NCBI RefSeq assembly: GCF_011752565.1
Contig: NZ_VWXK01000003.1
Coordinates: 62,001-126,000, forward strand
Length of the DNA stretch: 64,000 nt
From: Pantoea sp. Ap-967
Lineage (GTDB): Bacteria > Pseudomonadota > Gammaproteobacteria > Pseudomonadales > Pseudomonadaceae
Direction of reading: 5' to 3'
This document shows positions 58,316 through 64,000 of this stretch, one piece after another. Under the pieces are notes generated by a model. That model saw nothing but the letters and a program-made list of their open reading frames with translations. It was not told the DNA's origin and made no database searches. The translations under genes and the position numbers were made by a program. Position 1 is the stretch's first letter. Every line of letters starts with the position of its first letter.

Positions 58316-58332
58316 TGAATAACTCAAATTCA
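58316..58332. promoter_or_regulatory. LysR-type operator candidate, leuC/LysR gap
   Basis: TGAAT-N7-ATTCA, a perfect dyad with LTTR-type spacing, within an AT-rich stretch upstream of the LysR gene and about 75 nt before leuC. It is a likely binding site for the adjacent regulator. Confidence 0.6.
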
Positions 58333-58372
58333 TAATTTTTATGCTTTGGATAACCAAAAGGAATTCGATGCC

Positions 58373-59251
58373 GTGGACCTGGCCAACCTCAGTGCCTTCA
58401 TCGCCATCGCCGAAACCGGCAGCTTTTCCGGGGCCGGCGAGCGCCTGTTCCTCACCCAGCCGGCCATCAGCAAGCGCATCGCCGGGCTGGAGCAACAATT
58501 GGACGTGCGCCTGTTCGACCGCCTAGGCCGCGAGGTGACCCTGACCGAAGCCGGCCGTGCCCTGCTGCCGCGTGCTTACCAGATCCTCAACATACTCGAT
58601 GATACCCGACGGGCGCTGACCAATCTGACCGGGGAAGTGAGCGGTCGGCTGACCCTGGCCACCAGCCACCATATCGGCCTGCACCGCCTGCCCCCACTGC
58701 TGCGAGCCTTTACCCGGCAGTACCCGGCGGTGGCGCTGGATATTCAGTTCATGGATTCAGAACAGGCCTACGACGAAATACTCCACGGCCGCGCCGAAAT
58801 TGCCGTAATCACCCTGGCACCCGACCCCCACCACCTGGTTCGGGCGGTGCCGGTGTGGGACGACGCCCTGGACTTCGTCGCAGCCCCCGAGCACCCATTG
58901 GCCAACAACCAGGCGGTGAGCCTTGGCGATGTGGCCCGCCACCCGGCGGTATTTCCCGGCGGCAACACCTTTACCCACCATATCGTGCAGCGTCTGTTCG
59001 AAAGCCAGGGCCTGACACCGAACATCGCCATGAGCACCAACTACCTGGAAACCATCAAGATGATGGTGTCCATTGGCCTGGCCTGGAGCGTACTGCCGCG
59101 CACCATGCTCGATGAGCAAGTGGCTTCCATCGCTTTGCCCGGCATACAGCTGTCGCGCCAGCTAGGCTACATTCTGCACACGGAGCGAACGCTATCGAAC
59201 GCGGCCCGGGCCTTCATGGCCCTGCTCGACAGCCAGGCAGAAGCCGCCTGA
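58373..59251 (+). CDS. LysR family transcriptional regulator
   Basis: About 292 residues from a GTG preceded by AAGGAA nine bases upstream; a TTG at 58346 is in frame but lacks support. The helix-turn-helix reads L-S-A-F-I-A-I-A-E-T-G-S-F-S-G-A-G-E-R-L then Q-P-A-I-S-K-R-I (about 5-40); the effector domain spans about 88-285. Its divergent position suggests it controls leuC-leuD and itself, as regulators next to leuC do in pseudomonads; the ligand is not evident from sequence. Confidence 0.9.
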   Translation: MDLANLSAFIAIAETGSFSGAGERLFLTQPAISKRIAGLEQQLDVRLFDRLGREVTLTEAGRALLPRAYQILNILDDTRRALTNLTGEVSGRLTLATSHHIGLHRLPPLLRAFTRQYPAVALDIQFMDSEQAYDEILHGRAEIAVITLAPDPHHLVRAVPVWDDALDFVAAPEHPLANNQAVSLGDVARHPAVFPGGNTFTHHIVQRLFESQGLTPNIAMSTNYLETIKMMVSIGLAWSVLPRTMLDEQVASIALPGIQLSRQLGYILHTERTLSNAARAFMALLDSQAEAA

Positions 59252-59312
59252 CCGCCGTCAGCCCGGCATTTCCAACTCAAGGATGCGTCACACGCCAAAG
59301 GTCTGGTGATCA

Positions 59313-62300
59313 ATGCCCAAATCAGCAAACCGCTTTCCGCGCCTGCCGCGCATTCCTGCGGTCGATCCCCAGGAGTCGGAACAGGCCTGGCAGAACGCCC
59401 CGCAGTTGCTGGCGGCGCTCAACGGCGCGCGCCTGGGCGCCTGGCTCTGGGACATCGAAAGTGGCCGGGTCAGTTGGTCGCGCGGCACCCAGGCGCTGTT
59501 CGGCTTCGACCCCCATCGCCCACTGCCCGCCGACATCGACTACCTCGACCTGCTGCCCGAGGAAGACCGCGCCCGCACCCGCCAGCTGTTCCACGCCGTG
59601 GTCAACGGCGAGCCGGTGGAACAGGCCATGCGCCATCGCATCCGCTGGCCGGATGGCAGCCTGCACTGGCTGGAAATCAACGGCAGCCTGACCCACGACC
59701 GCCACGGCAGGCGGCAGATGATCGGGGTGATCCGCGAAATCACCCGCCAGCGCGAACGGGAAACCGCGCTGATCAACTCGGAAAAGCGCTTCGCCACCCT
59801 GTTCCACCTAAGCCCCAATGCGATCCTGCTAAGCCGCCGCCATGACGGCATGATCATCGAGGTCAACCAGCACTTCGAAGACATGTTTGGCTGGCCCGGC
59901 GACCAGGTGATCGGCAAGACCAGCATCGAGCTGGGCCTGTGGGCCAATGCCGAGCAACGCCACCAGGTGATCGAAGCCACCCGCGCCAACAGCGGCCCGG
60001 CGATCATGGAGGTGCAGTTCCGCGCCAGCAGCGGCAAGCTGCATGACGGCATCCTGTGCACCCAGAGCATTGACCTTGAGGGTGTCACCTACCTGATCAG
60101 CACCTTCGTCGATACCACCGAGCGCAAGCGCGCCGAACAGGCGCTCAAGGACAGCCAGGAGCGCCTTGACCTGGCCCTGGACTCGGCGCAGCTGGGCACC
60201 TGGGACTGGCACATCCCCAGCGGCATGCTCTATGGCTCGGCCCGCGCCGCCCAGTTGCACGGGCTGGACCCGGTGCCGTTCCACGAGTCGTTCGATTCGT
60301 TCTTCGAGGGCGTGCCGGAGCACGAGCGCAGCTCCATGCGCCAAGCGTACCGCAGCCTGCGCGAAGGCCCCGCCGGCAACTACCAGATCACCTACCGGGT
60401 GCAGCTGGAGAACGGCGCCTCGCGCTATATAGAAAGCCGCGCGCGCCTGTACCGCGACGAGCAGGGCAACCCGCTGCGCATGGCCGGCACGCTGCTGGAC
60501 ATCACCGAGCAGGTGGAGCGCGAACAGCGCCTTAGCGCCTCGGAAGAAAAATTCGCCAGCCTGTTCCAGGTCAGCCCCGACCCGATCTGTGTCACCCGCC
60601 AGGACACCGGCCAGTTCATCGAGATCAACCCGGCCTTCACCCAGACCTTTGGCTGGGACGCCGAGCAGGTAATTGGCCGTACCGCCGAGCAGATCGGCCT
60701 GTGGGCCGAGTCGATCGAGCGCGCCCAACGCATCGAGCGGGTGATACGCGAACAAGCCCTGAGCAACGTGGCCGTGGTGGTCAACCACTGCAGCGGCGCG
60801 GCGCTGACCTGCGTGATCGCCAGCCGGCTGATTACCGTCGACGATCAGCCCTGCAGCGTTACCACCCTGCGCGACATCACCCAGCAGCAGCGCGCCGAGG
60901 CGGCGCTGAAGGCCAGCGAAGAGAAGTTCGCCAAGGCGTTTCACTCCAGCCCCGACGCCATCACTATCACCGAGCGGCGCAGTGGCCGCTACCTGGAAGT
61001 CAACGACGGCTTCTGCCGCCTGACGGGCTACAGCGCAGACGAGGTGGTTGGCCGCAGTGTGTACGAGGTCGGCATCTGGGCCGACGACAAGCAGCGCAAT
61101 GCCCTGCTCAGTGAGCTGAAGGCGCGTGGCCGGGTGCACCACCGGGAAATGCTCGGGCGTAACAAGCGTGGGGACATCCTGACCGTTGAGGTTTCGGTCG
61201 AGCCGATCAGCCTCAACGAGGTGGACTGCCTGCTGTTGACCGCCCGCGACGTCAGCCTGCTGAAGAACGCCCAGGCGCAGATCCGCCACCTGGCCTACCA
61301 CGACCCGCTGACCAACCTGCCCAACCGCGCCCTGCTGATGGACCGCCTGAGCCAGCAGATCGCCCTGCTGCGCCGGCACAACCTGCGCGGCGCACTGCTG
61401 TTCCTCGACCTTGACCATTTCAAGCACATCAACGACTCGCTCGGCCACCCGGTGGGCGACACGGTGCTGAAGATCATCACCGCCCGCCTGGAAGCCAGCG
61501 TGCGCCTGGAAGACACCGTCGCCCGCCTGGGCGGGGATGAGTTCGTGGTGCTGCTCAGCGGGCTGGAGGGCAGCCGCGAGGCGGTGGAAGGCAAGGTGCG
61601 CGAACTGGCCGACACCTTGCGCGAACTGCTGGCAGAGCCCATGTCGCTGGATGGCCAGCGCCTGCAGGTAACGCCAAGCATCGGCGTGGCGCTGATTCCC
61701 GACCACGGCACCACGCCAGCCGACTTGCTCAAGCGCGCCGACATTGCCCTGTACCGGGCCAAGGATTCCGGGCGCAACACCACCGAGCTGTTCCACACCA
61801 CCATGCAGAAGGCGGCCAGCGAGCGCCTGCGCATGGAAAGCGACCTGCGCCTGGCCCTGGCCCGTGGCGAGCTGGCCTTGCACTTCCAGCCCCAGGTCGA
61901 TGCCCGCGACAACCGTATCGTCGGCGCCGAGGTGCTGCTGCGCTGGCACCACCCGCAACTGGGCCAGCAACCACCGGGGCAATTCATTCAGGTGTTGGAA
62001 GAAAGCGGCCTGATCCTGGAAGTTGGCTCCTGGATCCTCGATGAGGCCTGCGATGCCTGCGCGCGCATGCTTGAAGACAAGCTGATCGATGCCGACGATT
62101 TCAGCCTGTGCGTGAACATCAGCCCCCGGCAGTTCCGCCAGAACGATTTCGTCGAGCGGGTGCTGCGCAGCCTGGATGACTATCGCCTGCCGCGGCGCAT
62201 GCTGAAGCTGGAAATTACCGAAGGCATCGTGATCCAGAACCTGGAAGACACCATCAGCAAGATGCGTGAGCTACAGGCCCACGGGGTGAGTTTCGCCATG

Positions 62301-62609
62301 GATGATTTCGGCACCGGCTATTCGTCGCTGACGTACCTGAAGCGGTTGCCGGTGGATGCCTTGAAGATCGACCAGACGTTCGTGCGCGATGCGCCGGTCG
62401 ACACCAACGATGCCGAGATCGTGCGCGCCATCGTGGCCATGGCCCGCAGCCTGGATTTGGCGGTGATTGCAGAAGGGGTGGAATTGACCGAGCAACTGGC
62501 GTTTCTGGAGCGGCTGGGTTGCCACTTGTACCAGGGCTATTTGCACAGCAGGCCGCTGCCGTTGCCGGAATTTCGGCGCATGTTGCAGGAGGCGCCGGCG
62601 GATTATTGA
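59313..62609 (+). CDS. Multi-PAS diguanylate cyclase/phosphodiesterase
   Basis: 1098 residues, no clear membrane span. Five successive PAS/PAC modules fill about residues 30-660 (conserved F-G-W/F-G-F and D-I-T/D-T-T-E ends). The GGDEF domain follows (about 665-830) with R-L-G-G-D-E-F at 738-744 and an inhibitory R-x-x-D site five residues before it. The EAL domain (about 840-1090) has E-V-L-L-R-W at 873, N-I-S-P, L-E-I-T-E, D-D-F-G-T-G-Y-S-S-L, K-I-D and E-G-V-E, all catalytic residues. Both synthesis and breakdown of cyclic di-GMP are thus possible. PAS ligands unknown. Confidence 0.94.
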   Translation: MPKSANRFPRLPRIPAVDPQESEQAWQNAPQLLAALNGARLGAWLWDIESGRVSWSRGTQALFGFDPHRPLPADIDYLDLLPEEDRARTRQLFHAVVNGEPVEQAMRHRIRWPDGSLHWLEINGSLTHDRHGRRQMIGVIREITRQRERETALINSEKRFATLFHLSPNAILLSRRHDGMIIEVNQHFEDMFGWPGDQVIGKTSIELGLWANAEQRHQVIEATRANSGPAIMEVQFRASSGKLHDGILCTQSIDLEGVTYLISTFVDTTERKRAEQALKDSQERLDLALDSAQLGTWDWHIPSGMLYGSARAAQLHGLDPVPFHESFDSFFEGVPEHERSSMRQAYRSLREGPAGNYQITYRVQLENGASRYIESRARLYRDEQGNPLRMAGTLLDITEQVEREQRLSASEEKFASLFQVSPDPICVTRQDTGQFIEINPAFTQTFGWDAEQVIGRTAEQIGLWAESIERAQRIERVIREQALSNVAVVVNHCSGAALTCVIASRLITVDDQPCSVTTLRDITQQQRAEAALKASEEKFAKAFHSSPDAITITERRSGRYLEVNDGFCRLTGYSADEVVGRSVYEVGIWADDKQRNALLSELKARGRVHHREMLGRNKRGDILTVEVSVEPISLNEVDCLLLTARDVSLLKNAQAQIRHLAYHDPLTNLPNRALLMDRLSQQIALLRRHNLRGALLFLDLDHFKHINDSLGHPVGDTVLKIITARLEASVRLEDTVARLGGDEFVVLLSGLEGSREAVEGKVRELADTLRELLAEPMSLDGQRLQVTPSIGVALIPDHGTTPADLLKRADIALYRAKDSGRNTTELFHTTMQKAASERLRMESDLRLALARGELALHFQPQVDARDNRIVGAEVLLRWHHPQLGQQPPGQFIQVLEESGLILEVGSWILDEACDACARMLEDKLIDADDFSLCVNISPRQFRQNDFVERVLRSLDDYRLPRRMLKLEITEGIVIQNLEDTISKMRELQAHGVSFAMDDFGTGYSSLTYLKRLPVDALKIDQTFVRDAPVDTNDAEIVRAIVAMARSLDLAVIAEGVELTEQLAFLERLGCHLYQGYLHSRPLPLPEFRRMLQEAPADY

Positions 62610-62714
62610 GCGCCGCCGTGCGGCGGATCGCGAGCTGCGCTCGCTCCTACGGGGCCCATGGCTTCCTGGTAGGAGCGAGCGCCAGCTCGCGATCCGCCGC
62701 AACGCGGCGGCGCT
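62610..62714. repeat. REP inverted pair
   Basis: Arms GCGGCGGATCGCGAGC.../...GCTCGCGATCCGCCGC plus CGCTCGCTCCTAC cores around a short centre. It lies between the convergent GGDEF/EAL gene and ibpA. Confidence 0.88.
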
Positions 62715-62721
62715 CAATCAA

Positions 62722-63171
62722 TCAATTGATCGCTGGCTTGTCGCCGTTGATCGGGATGCGCTTGGCCTTGGCCTCTTCCGGCACGATGCGCAGCAGGTCG
62801 ATGCTGAGCAGGCCGTTGGCCAGGCCCGCCGACTTGACTTCGATGTGGTCAGCCAGGCGGAACGACAGCTTGAACGCGCGCTGGGCAATGCCCTGGTGCA
62901 GGTAGGTCACTTCAGCGGCGGCGTTTTCGCGCTTGCCACCGATTACCGTCAGGACGCCTTTTTCGACTTGCAGGTCGAGGTCCTGTTCCTGGAAACCGGC
63001 TGCGGCAACCACGATGCGATAGTGGTCATCGCCATGTTTTTCCACGTTGTAGGGAGGGTAGCTGCTACCCGCCTCGTTACGTGCGGCGGATTCGAACAGG
63101 TCGTTGAAACGGTCGAAGCCCACGGAATGGCGGAACAGTGGAGCGAGGGAGAAAGCGCTGGTCATGGTCAT
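62722..63171 (-). CDS. ibpA: Small heat-shock protein, Hsp20/IbpA
   Basis: 149 residues. The alpha-crystallin domain (about 38-128) starts P-P-Y-N-V-E-K-H-G-D-D-H-Y-R-I and includes G-V-L-T-V-I-G-G-K-R near 85, with the I-x-I-type C-terminal tail (R-I-P-I). It holds unfolding proteins for refolding. Starts at 63171 or 63165 are both in frame; the former lies three bases, the latter nine, after AGGAG. A heat-shock promoter and probable RNA thermometer lie upstream. Confidence 0.95.
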   Translation of the reverse strand: MTMTSAFSLAPLFRHSVGFDRFNDLFESAARNEAGSSYPPYNVEKHGDDHYRIVVAAAGFQEQDLDLQVEKGVLTVIGGKRENAAAEVTYLHQGIAQRAFKLSFRLADHIEVKSAGLANGLLSIDLLRIVPEEAKAKRIPINGDKPAIN

Positions 63172-63228
63172 AAACTCCTGAGATTCAGCAAGTAAGTCAT
63201 TACGCGACCCGACTTCGGCATCGCGTAC
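63172..63228 (-). promoter_or_regulatory. ROSE-like RNA thermometer in the ibpA 5' UTR
   Basis: The leader can form a GC-rich upstream hairpin (CGCGATGCCG.../...GGGTCGCG) and holds TTGCTGAATCTCAGGAG, where TTGCT faces the ribosome site, as in ROSE elements. Short ROSE-like thermometers are known before ibpA in Pseudomonas. Confidence 0.7.
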
Positions 63229-63234
63229 TCAAGA

Positions 63235-63261
63235 GATATGGCCGGGGGAGAGGCTTTCAAG
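63235..63261 (-). promoter_or_regulatory. Sigma-32 promoter of ibpA
   Basis: On the minus strand CTTGAAA (-35), 13 nt, CCATATC (-10), very close to the heat-shock consensus, about 65 nt before the start codon. Confidence 0.85.
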
Positions 63262-63289
63262 GGGAGACAGAAAAATTTTTGATGCTGAG

Positions 63290-63377
63290 GGCCCTTTCGC
63301 GGGGCAAGCCCGCTCCTACAAGGGCGTCACGGGGACTGGAATGTGTGTAGGAGCGGGCTTGCCCCGCGAAGAGGCCA
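63290..63377. repeat. REP inverted pair
   Basis: CCCTTTCGCGGGGCAAGCCC.../...GGGCTTGCCCCGCGAAGAGG with CTCCTAC/GTAGGAG cores and a ~30-nt spacer. It lies between ibpA's promoter and the dusC stop. Confidence 0.88.
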
Positions 63378-63379
63378 GA

Positions 63380-64000
63380 TCAGGCAACACAGGCTTCGAA
63401 GGAGATCGCATCAACCCCAAGCAACCGGCTGATCCGCGCGCAATCATCCTCACGCCGCAACTCAGCAAACAGCACCACCGCTTCGGGGTAACTGCGGGTC
63501 AGCATCGCCAGCCACTGCTTCATCCGCCCCGGGGCATAGCGCGGCGACAGCTTGGCCTGAGCCTGGCGCCAGAATTCGCGCAACAACGGCAACAAATCCT
63601 CCCAACCCAGCGGCTGGTAATCCCGCCCATCACGCGCCGCCGCGATCTGCAGGGCCAGGTCAGGCCGCGACACCAGGCCACGCCCAAGCATGATGTCCTC
63701 GGCACCACTGACCTCACAACAGCGCCGCCAGTCATCCACGGTCCAGATCTCGCCATTGGCGAACACCGGCACCCGCACCACATCCTGCACCCGCGCCACC
63801 CATTCCCAGTGTGCCGGTGGCTTGTAGCCCTCGACCTTGGTGCGCGCATGCACCACCAGGTGCGCCGAACCGCCCTCGGCCAGCGCCGTGGCGCAGTCCA
63901 GCGCGCCATCGGGGCTGTCGAAGCCCAGGCGCATCTTCGAGGTAACCGGAATATGCGCTGGCACCGCACGGCGCACCTCCTGCACGATGGCATGCAGCAG
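63380..64000 (-). CDS. dusC: tRNA-dihydrouridine(16) synthase DusC (5' end outside window)
   Basis: About 206 C-terminal residues are visible, the frame still open at the window edge. It is an FMN enzyme that reduces uridine 16 in the tRNA D-loop. Seen: K-M-R-L-G-F near the start, [14 protein letters not shown], the FMN phosphate site V-F-A-N-G-E-I-W and L-G-R-G-L-V, and the C-terminal helical domain with W-R-Q-A and M-K-Q-W-L. The K-V-E-G-Y-K-P-P form after H-A-R-T is typical of DusC rather than DusA/B. Confidence 0.9.
   Translation of the reverse strand: MLHAIVQEVRRAVPAHIPVTSKMRLGFDSPDGALDCATALAEGGSAHLVVHARTKVEGYKPPAHWEWVARVQDVVRVPVFANGEIWTVDDWRRCCEVSGAEDIMLGRGLVSRPDLALQIAAARDGRDYQPLGWEDLLPLLREFWRQAQAKLSPRYAPGRMKQWLAMLTRSYPEAVVLFAELRREDDCARISRLLGVDAISFEACVA

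Overview
The window is high-GC DNA with dense, mostly overlapping (ATGA/GTGA/TTGA) gene junctions and many REP-type inverted repeats built on a 'GCTCCTAC' core. Gene content and order (fimV-truA-trpF-accD-folC-SPOR-cvpA-purF-metZ, leuC-leuD-leuB-asd, nadK-phosphatase-rhomboid) point to a Pseudomonas chromosome, most likely the P. putida group. Almost all of it is ordinary core genome. No phage, transposase, integrase or CRISPR was seen.

Layout: 1-5728 is the end of a MoxR/Bat-type operon (DUF58, DUF4381, two von Willebrand A proteins, BatD). 5903-11372 is sbcD-sbcC plus a GST-fold protein. 11535-16734 (minus) holds a small secreted protein, a beta-propeller lactonase-like protein, a DUF5629-like protein and an RND exporter paired with a YCF48-type photosystem-stability-like beta-propeller. 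17010-23515 (minus) is pepN and a tight nadK/phosphatase/rhomboid/YeaC/DUF2797 series. 23604-31698 is a mixed metabolic stretch: DUF1853, cytochrome b561, D-cysteine desulfhydrase, fadH, a degenerate nitrilase-fold membrane protein with an AraC regulator, and a DUF2242 lipoprotein. 31889-32499 carries one tRNA-Val and three tandem tRNA-Asp genes, with a strong sigma-70 promoter. 32639-45701 (minus) is the conserved metZ/purF/cvpA/folC/accD/trpF/truA/fimV/usg block. 52998-58241 (minus) is asd, leuB, a methyltransferase, leuD and leuC, with a divergent LysR regulator. 59313-64000 has a five-PAS GGDEF/EAL protein, the small heat-shock gene ibpA (sigma-32 promoter and probable ROSE-like RNA thermometer) and part of dusC.

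The most interesting part is 45785-52669, lying between usg and asd. It is a complete cell-surface-signalling iron/heme-uptake locus: Fur box, ECF sigma factor, FecR-type anti-sigma factor, TonB-dependent transducer with an STN domain, a TbpB/hemophilin-type beta-barrel passenger, and a Slam (DUF560) outer-membrane translocator. The expected logic is iron starvation, then sigma factor, then receptor, secreted binding protein and its dedicated exporter. The passenger here has no signal peptide, lipobox or handle domain: only its C-terminal barrel remains, starting 22 nt after the receptor stop. This suggests a deletion that broke the secreted partner while leaving receptor and translocator open.

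Calls rest on reading the sequence and remembered family knowledge; no database search was run.
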